64,000 nucleotides of DNA from Gemella haemolysans (lineage in GTDB: Bacteria; Bacillota; Bacilli; Staphylococcales; Gemellaceae). The first letter of the stretch is position 1. Each line of letters begins with the position of its first letter. The notes beneath the pieces are model-generated. The model saw nothing but the letters and a program-made list of their open reading frames with translations. It was not told the origin of the DNA and made no database searches. The DNA lies in assembly GCF_028308085.1 (NCBI RefSeq), contig NZ_JAQMFS010000010.1, positions 33,684-97,683 on the forward strand, in the 5' to 3' direction. This document shows positions 47,201-54,519 of the stretch, in pieces. Both the position numbers and the translations under genes were made by a program.

Positions 47201-48828
47201 GGTTTTTCAGTTTCATTTTTCTCAGTGTTGTACGCTACGTTTTTGGGCGTTCTAACAGTTTTGTCTTCTACAACTACTTCTTGTCCATTAGCATCAACAT
47301 AGTAATGCTCAGTTACTACTTCAGCTACTGTTTCAGGAGTATCAGTGTAAGGAGCTTTTAATTCTGTTCCGTCTTCTGTTTGGTAGTTAACTACTACAGA
47401 ACCTTTTTTCTCGATTTCACGAGTTTTTTCTTCCGCATAAGTGTAAGTGATTGTTGTAGTACCACTTGCTAAACGGTATGCACGAAGTGGAGTGATTTCA
47501 TCGCGGTAAGAATACTCTTCAATCTCTGGAGTAAAAGTGCCAAGATTAAGATTAATATCATGACCAAATTTACTTGTACTATTTTCATAAACTTCATTAA
47601 AATTAGCTGTTACATCTGTTGTAGGTCTACCTTTATCATCAACTTGGTCTCCAGTATCAGCCTTTATCGCATTTTTCTCCCCACCTTTTGCAGCTATTCC
47701 GACAGAGATATATCGTTTGAAATTAAGGGTGTTATCTTCCAACCCTTTTTCTTGAAGATAAGCAAGATAGTTTTTTACAAAAGTTCTGTTTGCTTCTCCT
47801 GTTGCAGTATCTGGAGCTGCTTTAAATTTTTGAACCATTGCATATGTTCTATCTATACTAGCACCACCACCTTCTTCATCATCTGCAATATTATCCTTAG
47901 GTGATAATGGTACCACCCCTGTAATTTCAGGACTTGCATTGTTCACAGTTACATACGTGTTTTTCTCAAGAACGAAAACATAGTCTCCTTCTTTGATTCC
48001 ACCGTCTGCTGTTACGTTAGCTGAAGTGAAGTCTTTTGCTGTAGCTTCTCCAGCTTTGAAAGCTTCTACCATCTTAGCATCAGAAGTGATCGCCCCTGAA
48101 TCTGCTTGTACATACTTACCATATGTTCCCTTTCCTGTTTGTTCAACAATCCAAGCTTTTCCACCAGGTTTTACAGTATCATAAGTGATTTTACCTTCTG
48201 CATTACTTAATCCTTCTGGAGTAAGTTTTGCAGTTACATCACCTAGAGTCGTGTCAGAGTAAACTCCTCCACCGTCTCCAGTAGTTTCGACTTTAGGTTC
48301 TCCGATTAGGTGGTAAGTTTTTCCATCTTTTTCAATTGTTTCTTTCTTACCATTTTCTTTAGCATCATTTAGGTCGCTATCTTCTGCTTCGCCACCTGTA
48401 GTTCCTTTGAAAACTTCTCCTGATTTACCGTATACATCGTATGTTGTTTCGATAGTTTTATTAGCACCAGAGTTTTGGTTTTTGTTTTCTTCTAATACAG
48501 TATTTCCTTCAGCAGTTACGTATTTGTAATCTACTTTTCCAGTTTTCGTAATTTCTTTTGTTCCTGTATCAGTTGCATCAGTTGAAAAGTCCTTACCATT
48601 ATTCGGATCCTTAATATTCGCTGTATCTACCTTGACAGAACCCTTATCATTTGAGATCGTCGTTGTATTATCGCTGTTTTCTGTCATCGTCGCTTCTGCT
48701 GAGTTAGCACCAGCTGATAATGCGATCGCAGTACCAACGATTACACCGATTGCTCCGATTTTAACCGAATCAGAACGACCGTTTTTAAACTTACGTATCG
48801 AGAATTTATCATTCTTATTTATTAACAT
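41266..48828 (-). CDS. Giant MucBP-repeat adhesin with LANTG wall-anchor motif (2520 residues)
   Basis: The N terminus has a YSIRK-type signal (FSIRKFKNGRSDSVKIGAIG, cleavage near NSAEA). Residues about 50-470 form a non-repetitive head. About 15 MucBP-type repeats follow, in two alternating forms that open AGxVVVxYxTEDG and KGNVVVKYEDTEGN and close VTYVYE/K. Next come four Lys/Glu-rich three-helix repeats (LTPEQKEKAKEQAKKEAEE) and six of about 53 residues (VWVDVNGKPLKP...PNYxLVG...HxFKP). A Pro/Gly/Asn segment (NPGTPGTNQ) leads to LANTG, a hydrophobic helix and RRRQNKNK. MucBP domains bind mucin or host surfaces in related bacteria. The anchor has Ala where LPXTG has Pro. The gene is intact, with AAGGAAGGT before its ATG and a terminator behind it. 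Confidence 0.92.
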   Translation of the reverse strand: MLINKNDKFSIRKFKNGRSDSVKIGAIGVIVGTAIALSAGANSAEATMTENSDNTTTISNDKGSVKVDTANIKDPNNGKDFSTDATDTGTKEITKTGKVDYKYVTAEGNTVLEENKNQNSGANKTIETTYDVYGKSGEVFKGTTGGEAEDSDLNDAKENGKKETIEKDGKTYHLIGEPKVETTGDGGGVYSDTTLGDVTAKLTPEGLSNAEGKITYDTVKPGGKAWIVEQTGKGTYGKYVQADSGAITSDAKMVEAFKAGEATAKDFTSANVTADGGIKEGDYVFVLEKNTYVTVNNASPEITGVVPLSPKDNIADDEEGGGASIDRTYAMVQKFKAAPDTATGEANRTFVKNYLAYLQEKGLEDNTLNFKRYISVGIAAKGGEKNAIKADTGDQVDDKGRPTTDVTANFNEVYENSTSKFGHDINLNLGTFTPEIEEYSYRDEITPLRAYRLASGTTTITYTYAEEKTREIEKKGSVVVNYQTEDGTELKAPYTDTPETVAEVVTEHYYVDANGQEVVVEDKTVRTPKNVAYNTEKNETEKPQKLTDAQGNVYYLKADATKTAVNDVEKDAPAETGTVVEGVTKVTYIYEKAGSVIVNYKTEDGTPLTGTVVGDESKTVESGAKDIDNGKPGTAYNTADNGMKPERIKTAEGKVYQLVPESTEGEETGEVVAGETKEVTYVYKEVKGNVVVKYEDTEGNSLADDEQDETDASLNVKYDTADHKKESITKDGVKYYLTAKELKDGSKPATGDVVEGTTTVTYVYEKAGSVVVHYTDQEGNPISGTDPEGNNVPETNNDTTDGRAGSDYNTADNGMKPNRIKTAEGKVYELVPASTIGNETGKVVAGDTVEVTYVYKEVKGNVVVKYEDTEGNVIAEDEKDETDASLNVKYDTADHKKAEITKDGVKYYLTAKELKDDSKPATGDVVEGTTTVTYVYEKAGQVVVNYQTEDGTPIVGVDPSGANVASGAKDTVDGRPGSAYDTSDNGMKPNRITTAEGKVYELVPTATKGAETGTVVAGETKEVTYVYKEVTGDVVVHYVDTEGKTIAADKDDLKGASLSEKYDTAVDNKPEKITAEDGTVYYITKAGLKADSKPETGKVVEGKTDVTYVYEKAGSVIVNYQTEDGTPLTGTADGKDIASGAKDTDNGKPGSEYNTADNGMKPTRITTAEGKVYELVPASTKGAETGTVESGQTKEVTYVYKEVKGNVVVKYEDTEGNTLAEDEKDETDASLNVKYDTADHKKAEITKDGVKYYLTAKELKDDSKPATGDVVEGTTTVTYVYEKAGQVVVNYQTEDGTPLVGVDAAGANVASGAKDTVDGKPGSDYNTSDNGMKPTRITTAEGKVYELVPTATKGDETGKVVAGETKEVTYVYKEVTGDVVVHYVDTEGNVIAEDKEDTKGASLNAKYDTTDNKPEKIEKDGTVYYLTEKAVKDDSKPENGDVVEGKTEVTYVYEKAGQVVVHYTDEKGNTIQVDAVDTKDGKPKSDYNTADNNMKPNRITTPEGKVYELIPQSTKGDETGKVKAGETTEVTYVYKEITGNVVVHYVDTEGNTLAADTKDVENGSLSDKYDTTDNKPAKLEKDGQVYYLTAKELKEGSKPENGAVVEGTTEITYVYEKAGNVVVHYVDEAGNTLQTDAVDTKDGKPGAKYDTTDNDMKPTRITTAEGKVYELVPASTKGNENGSVEAGKTTEVTYVYKEVKGNVVVHYTDEAGNTIAEDVKDTTDGSVSSAYDTTDNKPATITTKDGKLYVLVPTSTKGDENGKVTEGTTEVTYVYKDVKEEANKAIDKALSEKESEIKENPELTNEEKEKALEEAKKKAEEAKKTLKEAKTPEDVEKVTTKGKEDVEKTPVTPEEKPKAKEAIDKALEEKVKKIDENKDLTPEQKEKAKEQAKKEAEEAKKAIDKAPSKEEVEKAKESGKKELEKEVPTPEKLTPEDKAKAKEEIDKTLENKVKKIDEDPSLTPEQKEKAKEQAKKTAEEVKKAIDKAPSREEVEKAKENGKKEVENGTPSSDNPTTPSPEDKAKAKKSVEKELEEKIKNIDKDPNLTPEQKEKAKEEAKKEAEKVKKSIEEGKTTEWVDEKGNPIKPVTPGTYPAGSTPNYELVGSITNPETGKVTHIFKPVTKEGKTTVWVDVNGKPLKPAKPGTEEAGKVPSYKLVGTTVDPETGNVIHVFKVMPAIHEITEWVDVEGNVIKPKENGEQPSGKVPNYTLVGTVTNPETGKVTHIFKPTTADKPSTVWIDVNGKPLKPTAPGTEEAGSVPNYKLVRTITNPETGDVIHVFTPTPVVNKVTEWVDTEGKVIRPQEDGSKDPGKVPNYELVGTVKDPETGKVTHIFKPVTKKQVTVWVDVNGKPLKPLAEGSNPAGEIPNYELVGTKVDPATGNLLHVFKPKGSATPGENPGTPGTNQENPGQNPGTPGTNQENPGTNPGTPGVNPGTPGQNPGTPGTNPGTPGQNPEKPMDPNAPANPAGERGPVDVVKDQFKRLANTGSETTNSAAAGFGALIAGIALAVRRRQNKNK
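43500..47440. repeat. MucBP repeat array, alternating two-unit DNA repeats
   Basis: The coding sequence for about 15 MucBP units repeats with a two-unit period of roughly 0.5 kb. The units from about 44.7 to 46.7 kb are the most alike, including long identical stretches. Such arrays expand and contract by recombination and are prone to assembly collapse. Confidence 0.8.
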
Positions 48829-49070
48829 AAATCTACCTTCCTTTTTTTAATTTTGTTTAATTTCTAAACTAAACTTAGATAACTATTTTAGCTTATAAAA
48901 TACCTAAGTTTATTTTATCACTTCCAACGTTTTCATACAATTATTATGCTATTTTAGAGCAACTAACAATATAAGATATTATTTACATTTTTATTTTTAT
49001 TATTTACATAAACAAATTTTAACTTATCAGCATATAACTTTTCATGAATTTTTAGCAGTCTATAGTAAAA

Positions 49071-49090
49071 ATCCATCCTTTCGGATGGAT
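49071..49090 (-). terminator. Terminator after the GT52-like gene
   Basis: ATCCATCC-TTTC-GGATGGAT forms an eight-base-pair hairpin, and the minus strand continues TTTTTAC. It lies about 90 bases past the stop codon. Confidence 0.8.
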
Positions 49091-49177
49091 TCAAAAATTT
49101 TAATTATTATTTTACAATTTTTTTAATATATTTGGGATATTCAATAGATCTCGCTAAATAAACTTGTGTAGACAAAT

Positions 49178-50056
49178 TTACCAACCTAGAGTCACATGAA
49201 CAAACTCACAACCTTGTCGTCTCAATTCATTTTGTCTATCATTATAATAAGGTACTGCGATTCCTTTTACACTTACGTTCTGAGTTTTTTTTAAGTGTAG
49301 ACTTACAGATGATGTGAAATGATATACTTCGACAAATTCATACTCTTTGAATAACTCTACTAGTGCGTCTTCAAATATTAAAGGAGTAATTAGATATTTT
49401 ACATTGTTGATTTTGAATTTCTCTTTTGGATGTGGAACGTAGTAATCGACATTTAGCGCTTCTGCATAAGTCGTAATGAAATTCACCGAAATGCTCTCGT
49501 CTTCTTCTGAGAAGTTTTGCCCAAGAAGAACTTTAGCTGTTCTGCCATTTTTTACAGGTTCTATATCTAACTTAAAGAAATCTTCTAGGTACTCCAATTT
49601 CTCTTTTGCGACAACATGAAAATCACTATCATATAACGTATAATGTTTTTCTGTATTGTTAATTAAATCATCACGAGTTAATCCATATTTTCCAACTTGT
49701 CTGTAGTTTAGCGGTAGTGCGTACATTCCCTTTGGATAAATATCCGCATAACCATCATCAAAACTCATTAGGTGCTTATGTTTTGAACGAGCAACTATAT
49801 CTAGAATTAACGGATTATCAAAACTAGCATAGAATATTTTATCGAATTCTTTCGTACATTCATTAAGAGCTTGTTCATAAGTTGCTTCGTCAAAAACATG
49901 AAATACTAAATCAAAATCACGAGAATAATGTTCCTGTCTTTCATTCATCACAGGAGTAAGATATACTTTTAAGAATTTTTCTTCTGAATACAGGTTTTGA
50001 ATATAGTTTGCTATCTTAGCCTGCAGTGGGGTCGTTGCGATTATTAGATTTTCCAT
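49178..50056 (-). CDS. GT52-like glycosyltransferase (sialyltransferase-family fold)
   Basis: The 292-residue protein begins MENLIIATTPLQAKIANYIQ, the TPLQ opening of family GT52, whose known members include lipooligosaccharide sialyltransferases and related glucosyl- and galactosyltransferases. Later blocks fit a GT-B fold: MSFDDGYADIYPKG (about 97-110), DYYVPHPKEK (about 203-212) and YHFTSSVSLHL (about 249-259). There is no signal peptide, so it acts in the cytoplasm. It lies 116 bases after the GT4-type gene, between two giant adhesin genes, so it may add a sugar to them before export. The sugar is unknown; nucleotide-sialate synthesis genes are not in the window. Confidence 0.75.
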   Translation of the reverse strand: MENLIIATTPLQAKIANYIQNLYSEEKFLKVYLTPVMNERQEHYSRDFDLVFHVFDEATYEQALNECTKEFDKIFYASFDNPLILDIVARSKHKHLMSFDDGYADIYPKGMYALPLNYRQVGKYGLTRDDLINNTEKHYTLYDSDFHVVAKEKLEYLEDFFKLDIEPVKNGRTAKVLLGQNFSEEDESISVNFITTYAEALNVDYYVPHPKEKFKINNVKYLITPLIFEDALVELFKEYEFVEVYHFTSSVSLHLKKTQNVSVKGIAVPYYNDRQNELRRQGCEFVHVTLGW

Positions 50057-50089
50057 ATTTTTCTCCTTTCATTTTTTATCTAAATTTAA

Positions 50090-50146
50090 AGGGAATGACT
50101 CAAAAATCATGATTCAAAGAAACATTTTTATCGAGTCAGTCCCTTA
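50090..50146 (-). terminator. Terminator between the two glycosyltransferase genes
   Basis: AAGGGAATGACTC pairs with GAGTCAGTCCCTT except for one mismatch, around a 31-base loop. It implies that the two genes are at least partly uncoupled. Confidence 0.6.
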
Positions 50147-50171
50147 TTTCTTATTATTTTACTGAGTCAGC

Positions 50172-51500
50172 TTATCTTTTATTCATTAAATCTACGTAAT
50201 ACTTGCTTACATTTTCTAGTGAATATTTTTTCGCAAGAATTATATTACCTTCATTAGATTTTTGGAAATCAGGTTGTTCCATTTGCATTATTTTTTCTAC
50301 TAGCCCGATTTGACTTCTGAATAATGTTATCGAGTCCGACTGACTAGCGTAATATCTATGCGCAAAATCAACATCAGATAATAGTCCTAAAAGGCCTTGA
50401 CTTGCCGCTTCTACAAAGGCATTCGCAAAAAGTTCTGTGAAACTCGCAGAAATATAACACTGATGTTTTTGATAAGGTACTTCTTCCACAATTCCTACAA
50501 ATTTGATATTAGGAGTAAGTTCATACTTCTCTTTCAACTCAGTAAGGCGTTCTTCAGTTCCACCGTAAAATGTGATTCTTACTTTAGAATCAAGGTTATA
50601 TAGCTGAATAAAAGCTCTAATCACAAGTTCTACATTTTTCAACTCTTGCATATTTCCTACAAGACAGTAATCAGTTATTGGACCAATATTTTTCACTTCG
50701 GCAAAATTCTCCGTAATCATCGGCGGTAAAAATCTCACATCATAATCAAGTTTAGCAAGCTCTTCAGTAAGTCTTTCACTAGCAACTAAGTAACTAGTTT
50801 TCCCTCGAAGATTCGCAACTTGCAAGTTACGAAGAACATTTTCATGAATAACTTCGTAATAATTTTTCCCAGTATTTTCCATAAAACGACAAAGGTTCGG
50901 TGCCGGGACGATATGTTGATCACGAATAAGAAGATCATCCTGCTTAGCATTAACCGCAAGATATTTTACCAGCAAGTCCTCTTCTGCCAGGATTTCATCG
51001 TCTTTAAGGAAGATATAACCTGGATAGAATAGACGCACTGGAACCGGCTGTTTGAACGGATCCATATATTTCATTTTTAAGGCTACACTACCATCACTAT
51101 TGTACAGAAGCACTTCACCAGCTTTGTAATCTTCAAAAAGAAACGGAGCTTCAGTAAAATAAAACTTTCCTGAACCGTCACTTAGAGTAACTGAGCTTAC
51201 AAAACCATCTTCCGTCAGAACAAGTTCATCATCCTCTTCTAACTCAAGTGCATCAGGATGAATCGAAGGATCTTTATGCGCAATGTCAGAATAACTAAAC
51301 GGCACACAAACGATCTCCTCATCTAGAAAACCTAGTTTTTTTATATCTTCTTTCCAGTTATCTCTAATTTGTGGTGCAGTTGCTAGATGCAGGTAGTCTA
51401 CATTTAGATTTCTCGCCACCTTCGCTCTATATAATTGAGTGGTTTCAAAACCGTATCTATTCGTTTCTCTAACCGGGTGCATAGTTATTATTCTTGGCAT
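50172..51500 (-). CDS. GT4 glycosyltransferase with GtfA/TagE-like N-terminal domain
   Basis: The 442-residue protein has an N-terminal half (GFETTQLYRAKVARNLN, then an acidic beta-rich stretch with LYNSDGSVALKMKYMDPF) like the add-on domain of GtfA and TagE enzymes. Its C-terminal half is a GT4 donor domain (YCLVGNMQELKNVELVIRAF, FYGGTEERL, ISASFTELFANAFVEAASQG). In streptococci GtfA, with GtfB, puts the first GlcNAc on serine-rich adhesins; TagE glucosylates teichoic acid. With giant adhesins on both sides, adhesin glycosylation is the preferred reading but is not shown. No serine-rich repeat protein or accessory Sec gene is present in the window. Confidence 0.75.
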   Translation of the reverse strand: MPRIITMHPVRETNRYGFETTQLYRAKVARNLNVDYLHLATAPQIRDNWKEDIKKLGFLDEEIVCVPFSYSDIAHKDPSIHPDALELEEDDELVLTEDGFVSSVTLSDGSGKFYFTEAPFLFEDYKAGEVLLYNSDGSVALKMKYMDPFKQPVPVRLFYPGYIFLKDDEILAEEDLLVKYLAVNAKQDDLLIRDQHIVPAPNLCRFMENTGKNYYEVIHENVLRNLQVANLRGKTSYLVASERLTEELAKLDYDVRFLPPMITENFAEVKNIGPITDYCLVGNMQELKNVELVIRAFIQLYNLDSKVRITFYGGTEERLTELKEKYELTPNIKFVGIVEEVPYQKHQCYISASFTELFANAFVEAASQGLLGLLSDVDFAHRYYASQSDSITLFRSQIGLVEKIMQMEQPDFQKSNEGNIILAKKYSLENVSKYYVDLMNKR

Positions 51501-51784
51501 AATTCTTCCTTTCTCTATCTAAAATTTATTCGATCTAATTATTTATCCGATCTAATATTTATCCGTGGATTCATCATCTTTCTATATACTATTTTAATCA
51601 ATTAATTTTATCATAAATAGGGTTAGTCCGCAACAGAAGGGCGTAGAATGCGAAGAGGAGATTTCTCAGCGTTTCTAACTATAAAAACGAGCTAGAAAGA
51701 CATAATAATGCATCTCCAGCTCTGAATATATTACTTTTCAATTTTTACGTAAACTATAATCACTAGTTATTATCAGTGTAATTT

Positions 51785-52759
51785 CTATAAATATTTCTCA
51801 AATTCTTGTTCACTTAGATTTAATTTACTAGAAGCTATTTCTTTCGTTAGGAATCCACTTTTTACTAAATCTACAATCATACTTAATCTTCCTTGCTCGA
51901 TTCCTTCTTCTCGTCCTTGCTGAAGTCCTTGTTGAAGTCCTTGTTGAAGTCCTTGCTGAAGCCCTTCTTCTCTTCCTTGTTGGAGTCCTTCCGCTATTGC
52001 CTGTTCTTTTTCTTCTTTAACATAAGCTAGGTGAGCATAATATCCATCAAAGTCTCTTCTTCTCTCATCAAACATACTCTTCTCCTCCTTAGTCCATTCT
52101 CTTGGATTTATTATACTATCCGCTTGTTCCATTATTTTTTCTGGTTCATGTGTAAATGGCTTATTTCCGAAAAATTCTATCCAACGTACTTTTTTATAAT
52201 TTTCTGTTGTATTTTCTCTATATTTTTCTATCTCTAAAAATACCATTCTTATTAAATTTCTTTTTTCTTCTATTCCTTTAAATTTAACTTTTAATTCTTC
52301 ATTATTATCATCGTCTCTCATACTAAATGTGTGAATCGCTCGATCATCGTCAAAATATGGTTTCTCTGTTATTGCTATCGCATAAACTGGTATTAGTTTT
52401 TGAGATAAATGATACGTATCTACTCCCTCTTTCTTATACTCATCTAAGTTTTGCGATACCTGTTCACAGATATATAACCACAATCTTTTTATGAAATCCA
52501 CCTGCATAGCAACTTGGATTTCTATAATAACCTGCGTTCCATCATCTAATTCTGCCAGTACATCTACGTGCGTTACATATGGGAGCACCTCTTTATACGG
52601 CTTAGCATGTATTTGAGTTCCATCTAAAATTTTTACAGAAGTTACTGGTAAATCCAATAAATCTCTAACGAATTGAGCCGTCACCTCAGTATTACTAAAT
52701 ACTTTTTTCGCTACTAAATCCATCATTGGACGTGTATCTTTATTACGTAATTGTTCCAT
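51785..52759 (-). CDS. Rpn/PD-(D/E)XK nuclease-family transposase-like protein
   Basis: The 324-residue protein begins with RNKDTRPMMDLVAKKVFSN and contains THVDVLAELDDGTQVIIEIQV (about 83-103), holding the Asp and E-x-Q/K residues of the PD-(D/E)XK nuclease fold. It belongs to the PDDEXK_2/Rpn group annotated as transposase or recombination-promoting nuclease. Its C-terminal part has tandem LQQG/REEG repeats (about 260-290) and then a short helical tail. The family occurs in many scattered copies in related genomes. The ATG lies about 20 bases downstream of an unremarkable leader. No terminal inverted repeats are visible, so it may act in trans or be a chromosomal nuclease. Confidence 0.85.
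   Translation of the reverse strand: MEQLRNKDTRPMMDLVAKKVFSNTEVTAQFVRDLLDLPVTSVKILDGTQIHAKPYKEVLPYVTHVDVLAELDDGTQVIIEIQVAMQVDFIKRLWLYICEQVSQNLDEYKKEGVDTYHLSQKLIPVYAIAITEKPYFDDDRAIHTFSMRDDDNNEELKVKFKGIEEKRNLIRMVFLEIEKYRENTTENYKKVRWIEFFGNKPFTHEPEKIMEQADSIINPREWTKEEKSMFDERRRDFDGYYAHLAYVKEEKEQAIAEGLQQGREEGLQQGLQQGLQQGLQQGREEGIEQGRLSMIVDLVKSGFLTKEIASSKLNLSEQEFEKYL
51914..51990. repeat. 12-bp in-frame repeats in the nuclease gene
   Basis: Units like CTTGCTGAAGTC and CTTGTTGAAGTC encode LQQG four to five times in a row. The 12-bp period keeps the frame, so slippage would only change linker length. Confidence 0.8.
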
Positions 52760-52958
52760 TGTCTTTTCCCCCTATTATATACATATGAAACTGATTTAAA
52801 ATTCTAATTTTTTCCTTCCCTATTACCTTTATTATACTCTATAAGTTACCTTTTTTCTAACGATAACTTTATCTAATATCATCATTTTCGGAGATAAGAT
52901 ACTTTTTTCTCCCTGTCTCAAATTTTACAAAGAACCCACATTTATAATAAACCAAAAA

Positions 52959-52986
52959 ATCACCCTCGAAATGTATCGAGGGTGAT
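52959..52986 (-). terminator. Terminator of the CshA-like adhesin gene
   Basis: ATCACCCTCGA and TCGAGGGTGAT form an 11-base-pair stem around a six-base loop with flanking T and A runs, just past the stop codon. Confidence 0.9.
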
Positions 52987-53639
52987 TCTTTATTTTAGAC
53001 TGATGATTAGATCTTAGTCTTCTTTTTTACGTTTTCTGATTGCTGCTGCAATTCCTGCAAGTAATACACCGAATCCTGCTGCCGCTGTGTTAGATGTTTC
53101 GCTACCTGTGTTAGCTAGACGTTTAACTTGTGCTTTAGGAGTAGCTGCAGTTACTTTTCTAAAGATGTGACGTACATTTCCATTTTCGTCTACTACAGTT
53201 CTTACGAACTCGTATCCTGAAACTGCTCCTGCTTCTACTGAACCTTTTTCAGATGGTTTAATTGGGTTTCCATTTTCATCTGTCCATGTTGTAGTAGCTG
53301 TTACTTTTTCGTAGATGTATTCTACATCTCCATTTGGAAGTTTCTTAGTTTCTACTAAGCGGTATCCTGGGATATTTCTGCTTCCTTTTAGTCCTTTTTC
53401 TTTTGCAGGTACGTTTGGAATTGGGTTTCCATCTTTATCTCTGTGGATAGTTTGTTTCGCTCTGTAAACGTGTCTAACTGTTCCATCTGGATCTGTTACC
53501 GTTTCAACATATTCATATTCTGGAATATCTAATACTGGTGATAACATATCGAATTCGAATCCTGGGATTACGTTTCCTTCTGTATCTCTGATTAGTCCTT
53601 TTGGTTTTTCAACTGATGGAGTTGGTGTTGGAGTTGTTA

Positions 53640-54400
53640 CTTTTTCGTATACGTGTTCGATATCTCCGTTTGGAAGAGTTTTAGTTTCTACGAATCTGTA
53701 TCCTGGAATATCTTTCTTAGGTTGTTCACCTACTTCTGTTGTTGTTCCTGGGATCACGTTTCCGTCTTTATCTTTGAACACTGTGTTTACTTTTTCGTAT
53801 ACGTGTTCTGTATCTCCATTTGGAAGAGTCTTAGTTTCTACGAATCTGTATCCTGGGATATCTTTCTTAGGTGTTGTTCCGTCCTCAGTTGGAGTTCCTG
53901 GGATTACATTTCCTTCTTTATCTTTGAATACTGTTGTTACTTTTTCGTATACGTGTTCAATATCTCCGTTTGGAAGAGTCTTAGTTCCTACGAATTTGTA
54001 TCCTGGAATATCTTTCTTAGGTGTTGTACCTTCTTCAGTTTCTGTTCCTGGGATTACATTTCCATCTTTATCTTTGAAGAATGTTTGAACTGGAGCGTAA
54101 GTGTGAACTGTATCTCCTTTTGAAGTAGTTGTTGTACTTACTAGTTTGTAACCTGGAATGTTCTTAGGATCTTTTGTTCCTTCTTCAATTTCAGTTCCTG
54201 GAATTGGGTGACCAGCTTTATCTACGTATCTTGTAGTTACTTTTTCGTATACATATTCTGTATCTCCATTTGGAAGTTTCTTAGTTTCTACTACTTTGTA
54301 TCCTGGAATGTTCTTAGGATCTTTTGTTCCTTCTTCTGTTGTTGTTCCTGGGATTGGGTTACCGTTTCTATCTACGTGTTTAGTTGTTACTGGTTCGTAG
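53640..54400. repeat. 150-bp repeats near the 3' end of the CshA-like gene
   Basis: TTTTTCGTATACGTGTTC occurs at about 53641, 53791 and 53941, and a variant at 54241, a 150-bp (50-residue) period. The copies are highly similar. Confidence 0.85.
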
Positions 54401-54519
54401 ATGTGTTTAGTGTTACCTTTTTCATCAGTTTCAGTCTTAACAAGTTTGTATCCCGAGATTTTTTCTGATGGGTTTTTACCATCTTTAGATGGGATAATTT
54501 CAGTTTCTTTACCATCTTT

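Noticed and set aside
49178..51500. Accessory Sec (SecA2/SecY2) adhesin-export locus
   Set aside because: No secA2, secY2 or asp genes and no serine-rich repeat protein are present in the window.
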